Assembly (NCBI GenBank): GCA_025060615.1
Contig: JANXBS010000028.1
Coordinates: 1-34,699 of the forward strand
Length of the DNA stretch: 34,699 bases
Source of the DNA: Anaerolineae bacterium
Lineage (GTDB): Bacteria; Chloroflexota; Anaerolineae; DUEN01
Reading direction: 5' to 3'
A program made the position numbers and the translations under genes. The notes below the pieces were generated by a model. That model was not told the DNA's origin and searched no databases. It was given only the letters and a program-made list of their open reading frames with translations. Positions 5,439 to 14,573 of this stretch are shown one piece after another (position 1 is the first letter of the stretch; each line of letters opens with the position of its first letter).

Positions 5439-8411
5439 TCATCGTACAAGAAGCTTGCCTAGGCGCACTGCATCACCGCCAGCGTCCGTATGCAGACGCG
5501 GTAGGCCGGGCCGATTGGCCTCATACAAGCCCACTTCCAGCCTGTATTCACCGATCGGCAAATCCGTCGGCAGCGTCAGTTCAAAGCGGTCCACGACGAT
5601 CTCGCCCGCCCACCAGCTCGTAGTTGGGCGGGCACCTCGCCCTGGCACGTGGTCCTCCTGCGCGACCACTCGTCCATCAGGTCCCAACAGGTGTACAAAG
5701 GCCGTATAAGAGCGATTCATCTCCGAGACCGCCTGCCAGACCACGGTCACCGCTATCGTTGCGCCAGGCTGGGCTGTGGTTGAAGCCGCATCCACGCCCA
5801 CCAGACGTATGTGTCCCTCAAAGGTCACGCCTGATGGCCATTTTACCAGCGGCGGCTGAGAGATGCGTTCGACAGGCGCCACCCGTACCGTGCCCAAGGC
5901 CAGGGCTTCGCCTGTGGGCTGGCCTTCGCCGTCCATAACCTGACCATAGAGGGTTAGCTCCTTTCCTGTCGGCGCTTGCAACGGCACCCGCACGGTGTGC
6001 TGCCCCCGCACAAGCGCGCCGGCCGGCCATGTCTGGGATGGCGCGTTCACATCACCGGTGAGTGGGCCGGCTGACGATTCGAACCGTTGGCCGTTTTGTC
6101 TCCACCACAGACGCAAGCTCAGATCGGGCGCCAGAAGTGATTCTGCTCGCCACCATATCTTCAGCGTGAACCCATCGCCGGGGATACGCGCCTCTGGTAG
6201 CGGCTCGATACCTAGCAAAGTCAACCCAGGCGCCAGCGACACATCCAGGCGTTGAGCCTCAGCCGGCAGCTCCAATTCCTTGTCTTCTGTCCACTGAGAG
6301 ACGCGCACAGGTGAAAGAAAGGCACTTTGGCCTTGCGGCGCACCCGAGGCGTCCAAAACCTCCAGGGGCAGGCTGCCTTCGGGATATACGCTCAGGCGCA
6401 GCATATAATCGCCTGGAGGCGTGCCAGGATCTGATGGCAAGGCGTAACGTCCCAGAACCACCTGGCCTGGCTGCCAGCGGAACGTAGGGTACTCATACGC
6501 GGCCAATCGGCGATCGGGCAGCCGTCCCCATACATGGCCAGCTGCGTCCACTAATTCGCCCGTTACCTTCAGGTCCTCGCTTAGCGGTCTCTGCGCCTGC
6601 CAGTAAATGCGCAGCTCGCCATTATCCCGCTGGCTGTGTCCTAGCAGCCACAGCTGCCCGCCGAAGTTGATACGCGCCGGGTAAGCAATAGGCGGCTGTC
6701 CCGTGAAGCGAGCGCCTGCCGACCAGCGGAAATGGCGCACGCCCACATGCCAGAACGATCGGTCCACCGGCACCTCTTCGCCCGCTTGTTCCAGGATATC
6801 GGCAACGATGCCATTGGGGTCTACCACTTCATCTTGCCAGAGGACAAGCCAGGCTCCCTGCTTTCCCGCCAACGCGCGGGCCAGCCGCTCGCCCACATCG
6901 TAGCTAAGGACTGCATTCACGTCCAGTACGTCTATATCTGGCAGACGCAAGCGAGGCAAGTCGCCTGCGTAGTAATCCCATACGGGCGACATATGCCCGG
7001 AGACCAGCAACACCATCTCGTCTGCGGTGATCTGGGTGCGTATAAAGGCGGCGGCGCGCCGGAAATCCGGCTTAGTGAAGCGGGGATCGGTAAACCAGGA
7101 GCGATCAGCCCAGGCGAAGGCGGCGAGGACAAATGCCAAGGCCAGGAGCGATATGACCCTGAGGATGGCGGAGATGGGCGAATCAAGGCTTCGAGGACGG
7201 GCAAGGGCGTGTAGACCACCGGCGATCAATAGCCAAAGGGCTGGCGAGGCCAACATCAGATAGCGTGGATTGAACTTGGGCGTGCGCGAGGAGAGGATCA
7301 GGATGAGGGCCACGGGTACCAACAGATAGCTGAACAGGAAAGCCGTTGTCCAGGCTACGTCTCGACCTCGCCAGAGCAGTCCCATGAATGCCAGCGCTGT
7401 GACGACGGCGAAGCCCCATCCCAAGCGAATAGCATCGGCCTCCAGCATCACTTGAGGCGCGCTCAGGGTGAAGCTGATCCAGATGTGGCGCAGCGCCTCG
7501 TCCAACTTTAACTGCCCCTGCCAATATGAGGCATCCACCCGATAACGGTGGAGGACGAACGGCAGCCACGGGAGATAGCCAAGGCCGATGAGGATGAAAG
7601 CCAGGATAGGCTTGATGAGAGGGCGCAGATAGAGGATGACGGATGATCGAGGAGGGACAGTGGGCGACAGACGAAAAGCGGTGGCGACGAGGAGAGCGAT
7701 GAGGAGGAAGAAGGCGAAGTAATGGGTGTAGACGGCAGCCAATCCGGCCAGAGTGAAGGCGCCCCACCAGCAGCGGCAGGTGCTTGCGTTCGTGGATTGC
7801 GCTGCCCGCACCAGGGCATACGTGACCACCAGCCCTAGCGCCGTAAGCTGAGTATACATGCGGGCTTCTTGGCTATAGTACACATACAGGGAAGCCCCAC
7901 TCGCTAGAAGAGCCGCCACTAGCCCAATCCTGGCGGGGCTTTGCCCGGACGTTCTATCGGGGCATCGGTACAGCCGACGTCCCAAGACGTACATCAGGGG
8001 CGCGATCAGCACCCCCCATGCCGCCGATGGAAAGCGTAGCCCCCACTCGGAAGCGCCGGCCAGCCGAATCCACCCCGCCACGACGTAGTAATATAGTGGT
8101 GGCTGGATATCGTCTGCTGTCCAGCGAGTGAGTTCAACTAACCCCTGGCGAGCGACTTGAGCCGTTACTCCTTCGTCGTACCAGAGGCTCTGCGCGTCCA
8201 GACGATATAGCCGAACTGCCCAAGCGATGAGGATTAGCCCTAGGAGTATCCACCGGGTCCGGCGCTCAATGGGAGGGCGGGGTCGAATCCGCAGGATTCG
8301 GCCGGCCTTTTGGCCTGCACCTTCTCTCTGAGTCTCCTCTCTAAACCTAGAGGCGAGGTGAGGGCTCACTATCTGCCCTTTTGACGCCCAGCGAGCATGT
8401 CGCCCGATCAC
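5439..8411 (-). CDS. GT39-like membrane glycosyltransferase with long extracytoplasmic beta-rich tail
   Basis: A 990-aa protein whose first half is a multi-pass membrane glycosyltransferase of the PMT/ArnT (GT-C, GT39-like) type. The first membrane segment (about 53-70) is followed by the extracytoplasmic motif SLWYDEG with its acidic pair, then QPPLYYYV and several further membrane segments to about residue 440. Such enzymes transfer sugars from polyprenyl-phosphate donors outside the membrane. The remaining 500 or more residues look extracytoplasmic, with three diverged beta-sandwich-like units (about 570-690, 700-840, 865-990). The listed start is GTG and overlaps the upstream stop by 4 bases; a second GTG at about residue 16 is possible. 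It shares an operon with the DegT-type aminotransferase. Acceptor and sugar are unknown. Confidence 0.85.
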   Translation of the reverse strand: MIGRHARWASKGQIVSPHLASRFREETQREGAGQKAGRILRIRPRPPIERRTRWILLGLILIAWAVRLYRLDAQSLWYDEGVTAQVARQGLVELTRWTADDIQPPLYYYVVAGWIRLAGASEWGLRFPSAAWGVLIAPLMYVLGRRLYRCPDRTSGQSPARIGLVAALLASGASLYVYYSQEARMYTQLTALGLVVTYALVRAAQSTNASTCRCWWGAFTLAGLAAVYTHYFAFFLLIALLVATAFRLSPTVPPRSSVILYLRPLIKPILAFILIGLGYLPWLPFVLHRYRVDASYWQGQLKLDEALRHIWISFTLSAPQVMLEADAIRLGWGFAVVTALAFMGLLWRGRDVAWTTAFLFSYLLVPVALILILSSRTPKFNPRYLMLASPALWLLIAGGLHALARPRSLDSPISAILRVISLLALAFVLAAFAWADRSWFTDPRFTKPDFRRAAAFIRTQITADEMVLLVSGHMSPVWDYYAGDLPRLRLPDIDVLDVNAVLSYDVGERLARALAGKQGAWLVLWQDEVVDPNGIVADILEQAGEEVPVDRSFWHVGVRHFRWSAGARFTGQPPIAYPARINFGGQLWLLGHSQRDNGELRIYWQAQRPLSEDLKVTGELVDAAGHVWGRLPDRRLAAYEYPTFRWQPGQVVLGRYALPSDPGTPPGDYMLRLSVYPEGSLPLEVLDASGAPQGQSAFLSPVRVSQWTEDKELELPAEAQRLDVSLAPGLTLLGIEPLPEARIPGDGFTLKIWWRAESLLAPDLSLRLWWRQNGQRFESSAGPLTGDVNAPSQTWPAGALVRGQHTVRVPLQAPTGKELTLYGQVMDGEGQPTGEALALGTVRVAPVERISQPPLVKWPSGVTFEGHIRLVGVDAASTTAQPGATIAVTVVWQAVSEMNRSYTAFVHLLGPDGRVVAQEDHVPGRGARPTTSWWAGEIVVDRFELTLPTDLPIGEYRLEVGLYEANRPGLPRLHTDAGGDAVRLGKLLVR

Positions 8412-9523
8412 GACTCCTCCCCTTCAAGGGCGGCCTGAACAGCCTCGGCCACCTCGGCGACTTGTTCTTCCGTCAGCATGGGCGACATGGGCAGTGAGAG
8501 GATCTCGCCGGCCAGCCGCTCGGTGCAGGATAGGCTTCCAGCAGGCGGGGCGATATCCCGGTAGGCCGGCTGCAGATGAATGGGGACTGGATAGTGGATG
8601 CCGGTGCCGATGCCCCTCTTCTGGAGCCGAACGCGCACGCGATCTCGGCCCGGCACGCGCACGACGTACAAGTGGTAGACATGACGGCAGCCCGAACGCT
8701 CGACAGGTTTCACGACGGAGGAGGGCAACCATGCCTGATAGCGAGCGGCGAGCGTCCGTCGCGCTTCGTTCCATGAATCGAGGTAACGCAGCTTGACACG
8801 CAGGATGGCTGCTTGGAGCTCGTCCAGACGGCTGTTCAGCCCCTTCACCTGCGATACAAACCGCGTCTGAGCCGTCCAGCCGTATTCCCGCAATAGTCGA
8901 ATCCGCTCGATCAGCTTCGGATCACGGCCTACCACGGCGCCACCATCACCTAGTGCGCCCAAGTTCTTGGTTGGATAAAACGAAAAACATCCTAGGTCGC
9001 CCCAGGTGCCTACCGATCGGCCTCGATAGGTGGCTCCGTGCGCCTGCGCGCAGTCTTCGATCACCCAGGCACCGGCGCGACGGGCAATCTCCAGAATGGG
9101 ATCCAGGTCGGCTGGGTGGCCATACAGATGCACCGGAATGATGGCTCGGGTGTGTGGTGTGATTGCAGCCTCTAACGCGGTGGGGTCCATCGTATACGTC
9201 TCTGCGTCCACATCCACCAGCACCGGCCGCGCGCCGGTGAGAGTGATTGCGGCCACCGTCGCCACGGCTGTATGGGAGACGGTGATCACCTCATCACCAG
9301 GGCCGACGCCACAGGCCAGCAGTGCTAAGTGTAGAGCCTCAGTCCCTGAACCGACGCCAACGCAGTCGACTGCGCCGCAATACGTGGCGAACTCGCGCTC
9401 GAAAGCGGTCACTTCCTCTCCCAGGATATACCAGCCGCTGTCCAGCACCCGCGCCACCGCAGCATCCACCTCGGCCTTAATGGACAGATATTGCGCCCGC
9501 AGATCGGTCAGGGAAATGCTCAT
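8408..9523 (-). CDS. DegT/DnrJ/EryC1/StrS-type sugar aminotransferase (PLP)
   Basis: A PLP-dependent aminotransferase of the DegT/StrS family, which aminates keto-sugar nucleotides for surface glycans or secondary metabolites. Visible features are the N-terminal SLTDLRAQY, the PLP-phosphate region GSGTEALHLAL, the EDCAQAHGA aspartate segment and the Schiff-base lysine in FYPTKNLGALGDGG (K186 from the chosen start). The C-terminal region GIHYPVPIHLQPAY is also typical. I use the ATG at 9523, giving MSISLTDLRAQY as is usual for the family. An in-frame TTG at 9535 overlaps the upstream stop and is the alternative. It overlaps the GT39-like gene by 4 bases, so the two are probably translated together. 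The specific sugar cannot be read. Confidence 0.92.
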   Translation of the reverse strand: MSISLTDLRAQYLSIKAEVDAAVARVLDSGWYILGEEVTAFEREFATYCGAVDCVGVGSGTEALHLALLACGVGPGDEVITVSHTAVATVAAITLTGARPVLVDVDAETYTMDPTALEAAITPHTRAIIPVHLYGHPADLDPILEIARRAGAWVIEDCAQAHGATYRGRSVGTWGDLGCFSFYPTKNLGALGDGGAVVGRDPKLIERIRLLREYGWTAQTRFVSQVKGLNSRLDELQAAILRVKLRYLDSWNEARRTLAARYQAWLPSSVVKPVERSGCRHVYHLYVVRVPGRDRVRVRLQKRGIGTGIHYPVPIHLQPAYRDIAPPAGSLSCTERLAGEILSLPMSPMLTEEQVAEVAEAVQAALEGEES

Positions 9524-9531
9524 ATGATGCT

Positions 9532-10206
9532 TCAACGCTCGATGATCGCAAACGCTCGCACTGGGAACGAGCCTAGGCCTTTCACCTTCACCGGGACGGC
9601 GAAGAATCGGAACCCCTGATCGGGAAGAAGCTGGAGATTGCAGAGGTGCTCCACGATGGGGATGCCAGCGCGGAGCAAAATGGTATGAACGGGCCGATGG
9701 CCATCTGCTGTATCGTCTATGTTCAGCGAATCAATGCCGACGAGCGCAGCTCCCGCAGCGACCAGATGTTGGGCTGCTTCGGCCGTCAAAAATGGATGGT
9801 TCTGGGAATACTGGTCGGTTCTCCAGTGAATATCCCATCCGGTGTGCACCAGTACAGCCTTGCCGCAGAGGTCCAGATCAGCAAAGGCAGCGCGGCCAAT
9901 GGCGCGCTCGGGACGTCCCGTGGCCCGTACGACGAGGCCTTCTAGGTCGGCTATCGAGGAGAGAGGCAGCTCGGATAGGTCCTGGCCATCAGCGAAGCGA
10001 TGAAATGGGCTGTCCAGATAGGTGCCAGTATTAGCGACCATCTCGATCTTGCCGACATGGAACTCCGTTCCCTCCGCATAGAAACGGCGGGAGTATTCGC
10101 GGCTCCAGTGGTCGCGGATGATAGGCGCCGGCAGGCCAGGATAAGTGACCATCCCATCTTCCACGATATGGCTGATATCAACAAAAATGCGCTCTGGAGC
10201 TCCCAT
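9532..10206 (-). CDS. Cyclase-family (kynurenine-formamidase-like) hydrolase with altered metal motif
   Basis: A 224-aa member of the cyclase/kynurenine formamidase superfamily (VDISHIVEDGMVTYPG, LVHTGWDIHW, VGIDSLNID). Canonical members bind a divalent metal through HxGTHxDxPxH. Here the stretch reads ANTGTYLDSPFH (residues 58-69), so the first histidine is Asn59 and the second is Tyr63, while Asp65 and His69 remain. Similar GTYLDSPFH variants exist as a subgroup in my recollection, so this is probably a subfamily trait rather than decay. The substrate is unknown. The gene is separated by 95 bases from the histidine kinase upstream, with a possible promoter in the gap, and sits 8 bases from the aminotransferase start. 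Confidence 0.85.
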   Translation of the reverse strand: MGAPERIFVDISHIVEDGMVTYPGLPAPIIRDHWSREYSRRFYAEGTEFHVGKIEMVANTGTYLDSPFHRFADGQDLSELPLSSIADLEGLVVRATGRPERAIGRAAFADLDLCGKAVLVHTGWDIHWRTDQYSQNHPFLTAEAAQHLVAAGAALVGIDSLNIDDTADGHRPVHTILLRAGIPIVEHLCNLQLLPDQGFRFFAVPVKVKGLGSFPVRAFAIIER

Positions 10207-10239
10207 ACCTCGTATTCTCTTCGTCGGCCATATGCTCTT

Positions 10240-10268
10240 ATTCTACTTGGACATCGCTCAACACACAA
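10240..10268 (-). promoter_or_regulatory. Possible promoter for the cyclase-aminotransferase-GT39 unit
   Basis: On the - strand, TTGTGT (10268-10263) and TAGAAT (10245-10240) are separated by 17 bases, about 34 bases before the cyclase ATG. The -35 is weak; the -10 matches five of six. Confidence 0.4.
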
Positions 10269-10301
10269 GCCTCATTCCGGGTGGCCTCGGCGATGTTCCT
10301 T

Positions 10302-12473
10302 TTAGCCAGGCGACAGGAGCAGACTTGAAAGCGCTAGCGAACAACGCAGGATCTTCTCCGGCGATAACCCTTCATCAATAGTGGCCAACAGCATGTTGCT
10401 GACCAAAGGCCGTTGGCTTGGATCTAACGCAGATACCACGATGGTGGGGACTTCGTTAGCATCCCCCTGGCCCCCTCGCTGAGCCATAAGCTGCCAGCCA
10501 TTCAAGCCCGGCATCATGATGTCCAATAGCATCAAATCGGGGGTGCGGGTCTGCAACTCGTTTAAGGCCTCCTCAGCGCTGGTGGCGATGACGATCTCTA
10601 GCGCGCTATCACAGGAGAGGAGCATTCGCGCCTCGAGTTGGCAGAAATCAGGGTCATCGTCCACGATCAACACCCGTTTGATCGGCTTGTTTAGTGCTTG
10701 CAACGCCTCTCGTAGATCGGCGCGCGTCACAGGCTTGATCAGGTAATCCACAGCCCCTGCTTCCAGGACGCGTTCGATCTGAAGGGGCAGTAGACAGCCT
10801 ACGATCAGCGTGTCAGCGACTTGCTGTTTGATCTGCTCCGTTGCCTGCAGGAGGTCGTCCAGCGACTTAGTGTTGACCATGACCACATGAGCGGGGCATT
10901 CCTGGCTCTTCTGAATGGCCTGGGATAGCTCCCGAGTGTACGTCAGCTCTACCTCGTTTTCCCAGTGCGCAAGCAGCGGTTGAAATTCCCCTGTTTCGTC
11001 GTAGATCACGACGCGGCGCTTGTGGGGCAGCTTAGGGAGCTTGGAACGCTCCTGGCGTTCCATCCATAGCCACTCCTCCCGGATCCATCGTCTCGGCCCG
11101 GTGGCTGGCGGAGAGGGGGGAGAAATGGGGAGCTCAAAGGCGAACGTGCTCCCCTCGCCGAGCCGGCTTTTGACCCATAGACGGCCCTCATGCAGTTCTA
11201 CGATCTGTTTGCTGATGCTCAAGCCTAGGCCGCTTCCCTCCCGGGCGTATGCGTTGGAGCCTTGATAGAAGGGCTCAAAGATCCGCTCAAGATCCTCGGC
11301 GGGGATGCCAGGGCCTGTATCGGCGACGCTGATAACCATGTGGCGGCCTCGCTGTGAGGCCTCAATTACGATCCCTCCTCGCTCGGTGTAGCGGGCGGCG
11401 TTGCTCACTAGATTGAGGATCACCTGCCGGATACGGGTGCGATCGCAATAGACTCGGGGCAAGTGATCTGGGAGAATGATCCGCAGGCTCAGTTGCTTTT
11501 TCTCCAGAAGCGGGTGAACTCCTGCTACCACCGCCTCGATCTCATCTGTCAGGTTGACCCACTCTTTGTGCAGCGTCAGCCGCCCGACCTCGGCCTGGCT
11601 GAGATCGAGCACGTCGTTGATCAGCTTGGACAGGTACTCGCAGTTGCGGTGGACGATCTTCAGATCCTCCAGTAGCGCCGGCGGCAGCGCCTCGCCATAC
11701 ACTTCAGGCGTCTCCAACAGCAGATCCGTCAGGCCGATGATCATGTTCAGGGGGGTGCGGAACTCATGGCTTACCTTGGCAACGAAGGCAGCCTTCGCTC
11801 GCTGTGCTTCCTCAGCCAGCAGACGCATACTCGTCAGCCGCTCGTTCAGTAGGTCAAGCTGTCGATTGGCGTGCATCAGCTCCTCTAGGACCTGCTCCAG
11901 TTCGGCGTTGCGGTTGCGTGCCTCGGTCAGCAGCCTTTGCGCTTGATCGTAGTGGTCCCAGGACCACTGGATGACTTGGCGGAGGGGTCGATAGATCACC
12001 AAGAGGAACATCAGGGTGAGCCAGGCCACAGCCAATGCCATCGGCACGCCGCCGAAGGTAAGATTCGTCTCTAATATAGCAGGGGAGAGCAGCAGCATTA
12101 ACGTCTCGCCCGCCGTAAGGGCGATGGCCCCAAATGGGCCCAGGAGTGCCATACCTGCCATCACCGGAACGTTGGCAAAGGCCAGGAGCTCTGGCATTTG
12201 TAGCCATCGGGGCACGAAGTGGACCATCCCTAGCAGCGCCAGCGCAGTGAACCAGCGTCCGAGCCAAGTGTTCCAGCTCTCCAACAGCCAGGCGATGACC
12301 GCAACCCCCCAAAGCAAAGCTGCCAGGGGCAGCAAGTTGGGGATGGTTCGTTGAACGTCGTGAATGAGCACGAGCACAAATCCACAACTCATGAATGCCA
12401 CGATGACCCATTTGGGAGAAGCGTATAGTTCGATCTGAAAGCCTCGCGTGAAGCGACGGATGAGAGGGATCAT
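10302..12473 (-). CDS. Membrane hybrid histidine kinase with two degenerate receiver domains
   Basis: A 723-aa hybrid sensor kinase. About six membrane segments occupy residues 20-165, then a coiled coil (about 175-228). The HisKA phosphoacceptor His236 lies in KVSHEFRTPLN, and the ATPase domain has N-box VSNAARYT, DTGPGI and GSGLGLSI (350-445). Two C-terminal receivers follow. The first (about 486-592) has Asn where the phosphorylated Asp should be (VVMVNTKS) but keeps the DYLIKPV lysine. The second (about 600-710) keeps DDDPDF and the acceptor Asp651 (LLLDIMMPG) but lacks the lysine region. The start has an AGGAGG five bases upstream. The gap to the PLD gene is 9 bases, so they are co-transcribed. 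The signal is unknown and no partner output regulator is adjacent. Confidence 0.93.
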   Translation of the reverse strand: MIPLIRRFTRGFQIELYASPKWVIVAFMSCGFVLVLIHDVQRTIPNLLPLAALLWGVAVIAWLLESWNTWLGRWFTALALLGMVHFVPRWLQMPELLAFANVPVMAGMALLGPFGAIALTAGETLMLLLSPAILETNLTFGGVPMALAVAWLTLMFLLVIYRPLRQVIQWSWDHYDQAQRLLTEARNRNAELEQVLEELMHANRQLDLLNERLTSMRLLAEEAQRAKAAFVAKVSHEFRTPLNMIIGLTDLLLETPEVYGEALPPALLEDLKIVHRNCEYLSKLINDVLDLSQAEVGRLTLHKEWVNLTDEIEAVVAGVHPLLEKKQLSLRIILPDHLPRVYCDRTRIRQVILNLVSNAARYTERGGIVIEASQRGRHMVISVADTGPGIPAEDLERIFEPFYQGSNAYAREGSGLGLSISKQIVELHEGRLWVKSRLGEGSTFAFELPISPPSPPATGPRRWIREEWLWMERQERSKLPKLPHKRRVVIYDETGEFQPLLAHWENEVELTYTRELSQAIQKSQECPAHVVMVNTKSLDDLLQATEQIKQQVADTLIVGCLLPLQIERVLEAGAVDYLIKPVTRADLREALQALNKPIKRVLIVDDDPDFCQLEARMLLSCDSALEIVIATSAEEALNELQTRTPDLMLLDIMMPGLNGWQLMAQRGGQGDANEVPTIVVSALDPSQRPLVSNMLLATIDEGLSPEKILRCSLALSSLLLSPG

Positions 12474-12482
12474 CGCTTCCTC

Positions 12483-14474
12483 CTATGGCCTGCTTTTCTC
12501 CCAATCTCGCCAGAACATCTCGGCCAAGTAACGGTATACCTCGTCTGATTGCACCTGTAAGGCCAGCTCGCGGTTGACTTTGGCTGAGACCTCTGAGCCG
12601 TTCAGACTGCCTACATGAGCCCAGCCGCGCCCGTCTGCTTCTACTAACACCATTTTGTTATGTAGGCCGAGATACGTCGGGTTGCCTCGCCGCGCTTCCA
12701 GGTCCAGGCCTTCTTGGCGGGCGATCTCGTTCAGGTAGGCGATGGTGGCCTCGTTGCTGCGGCGGCTCCTTGGATCATCGAGATACCGGTCAAGCAGCAC
12801 ACGCACGCGAGCGCCTCGCCGGGCAGCCGCTAGATACGCCTCCAGCCGAGGGTTGGGATCATCCGCAGGCGTGCTGTTTATCGGCCCCCAATGGGGATGC
12901 TCGTAGAGCTGTTCCACTAGTACTGTGTCGCCTGCGCCGGCGCGGGTGATCAAGGGCAATAGCCCCGCGTCGATCCGCAGGCTGGTCTCCGGCGATTGCA
13001 CCACCTCGAATGCGAAAGTGCCGTAAAGTGTTAGCGGTGTGGCGAATTGAACCTGATAGTGGATGCCATCCTGTAAAGCTGGGGGGATGTAGCCATCCGG
13101 CGGTGGCCCATAAACGGGATCCGTTGCATCCCAGGCGAAGATGTCCGCATGATTCGATGGATCTAGATCGGCTGCTATCAATGCCCGCGCGCGGGCAACC
13201 ACGCCAGGCGCATCGGTGAGCAGGCCGACACCGCGCCGCCCCTGCGTGCCGTTGCGCTTGTCATCGCTGGGCATGGATTCCTCCGAGAAGTTCTCAGAGC
13301 CGATGTAGGCGATGCGGCTGTCGAGGATCATCAGCTTGGCGTGCTGGAAGCGATACCGATCGCGTGCTTGGTTACGATCGTTCACCATGTAGTACACCTG
13401 GCCGCCCGCAGCCACGATGTGCTGAGTGATCCAGCGTTGTACATCGCGAATGCCGCCGCTAGGTGCACCTTCCAGCAGGATGCGCACTGTTACGCCGGCC
13501 TGTGCCCGCTCCGCCAATGCCAAGCCGAGGGGCACGCTCTCCAAGACATATCCCTCGAGCGCAATGCTCTCGCGTGCGGCTTGGATATGAGCTAGAATCG
13601 TCTCAAACATGTTATCTGGGGCGATCGTCACCGTCAGACGCGCTGTCTCCGTCACCACATACGCTGGCCAGAATGCCTCTAGATCCCAGCCAGGGTATCG
13701 CACCCGCCGGCCGGCGATCGGATCAGCCGGATCCGTGGCCCAATCTGCAGCGCGGTCAGTGTCCGGCAGCGGCTGTGCCCGTGCGTCCAGCTTGCGATAG
13801 AGGATCTGGCCTTCCATGCCCAAGCCGCCAGCCGTGTATGGCCTCACCGGCGGCCCATCCCAGCCGGGGCCGGCTGACGCGTTAGCATAGGAGATGACGT
13901 CCATCAGGCCGCCTTCCGGGGTATAAAGCGTGATACGAGCACCCTGGTTGGACAAACGTAGGCTACCTCCCTGCGCGTTGGGCACGGTGGGATCGGTATT
14001 GTCTCCCCACTCGCAATCAGGCGCATGGCCAAACGCGAAGCGAAAGGCGACCGCCTCGCGCGCGCACCAGGCGAACGCGCCCGGTGGCAGGGCGATTGCA
14101 GGCAATTGGGTAGTACGGCTGCCGTCTCCCAGCTTCCAGCCAGCTAACGAGATGGTTTGAACGCCTACATTCCAGAGTTGGATCGCCTCATCAGCATCGC
14201 CGGTGGCGTACCCATCGTAGTACACTGCGCTGATGCGCACCTGTGGGCCGGGTATCTGGATCAGCGGCAGGAATTGTTGGGGCGTTAATCCCTCGTCCCA
14301 TGAGCTTCCAGCTAACAGGTTGGCCTCACGAACCAGAAGCCATACCATGCAGGCGACGGTGATCCCGATGACTAAACCGGCTCGCTGACGGCGCGCGGGC
14401 CTTCGCTCTTGATGGAAGCTGAGGGCCATCCAGCCGGCCAAGCCTGGAGTGTGAGGCTTTTCCGACCTTGACAT
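12483..14474 (-). CDS. Membrane-anchored phospholipase-D-like protein with lamin-tail domain
   Basis: A 663-aa protein with an N-terminal membrane anchor (about 32-50) and an extracytoplasmic lamin-tail-like beta domain (about 75-205, AIQLWNVGVQTISLAGWKL). Two PLD catalytic motifs follow: HAKLMILD (His378) with downstream GSENF, and HNKMVLVEAD (His605) with GSLNGSE. Two HKD motifs in one chain form the active site of PLD-superfamily phosphodiesterases. The substrate could be lipid or extracellular DNA; lamin-tail fusions are frequent in secreted nucleases. Second in importance is its context: it is the first gene of a unit with the hybrid kinase. The ATG at 14474 is 99 bases from the divergent uracil-DNA glycosylase gene. 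Confidence 0.88.
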   Translation of the reverse strand: MSRSEKPHTPGLAGWMALSFHQERRPARRQRAGLVIGITVACMVWLLVREANLLAGSSWDEGLTPQQFLPLIQIPGPQVRISAVYYDGYATGDADEAIQLWNVGVQTISLAGWKLGDGSRTTQLPAIALPPGAFAWCAREAVAFRFAFGHAPDCEWGDNTDPTVPNAQGGSLRLSNQGARITLYTPEGGLMDVISYANASAGPGWDGPPVRPYTAGGLGMEGQILYRKLDARAQPLPDTDRAADWATDPADPIAGRRVRYPGWDLEAFWPAYVVTETARLTVTIAPDNMFETILAHIQAARESIALEGYVLESVPLGLALAERAQAGVTVRILLEGAPSGGIRDVQRWITQHIVAAGGQVYYMVNDRNQARDRYRFQHAKLMILDSRIAYIGSENFSEESMPSDDKRNGTQGRRGVGLLTDAPGVVARARALIAADLDPSNHADIFAWDATDPVYGPPPDGYIPPALQDGIHYQVQFATPLTLYGTFAFEVVQSPETSLRIDAGLLPLITRAGAGDTVLVEQLYEHPHWGPINSTPADDPNPRLEAYLAAARRGARVRVLLDRYLDDPRSRRSNEATIAYLNEIARQEGLDLEARRGNPTYLGLHNKMVLVEADGRGWAHVGSLNGSEVSAKVNRELALQVQSDEVYRYLAEMFWRDWEKSRP

Positions 14475-14573
14475 GACAACGCACCTCGTCTATGCTTGCA
14501 TCTCACAACGAACAACGATGTGATGATCCCCTCTGGGGGTGCCTGCCTATCCCTGAACCAGGAGCGGTAAGGG

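Noticed and set aside
11854-12504. 216-aa - strand ORF overlapping the histidine kinase start
   Set aside because: Alternative frame of the kinase membrane region; low-complexity Arg/His/Ala-rich product.
14475-14573. Promoters in the divergent PLD/UDG gap
   Set aside because: Only weak box matches (for example TTGTTC with TAGACG); no confident call on either strand.
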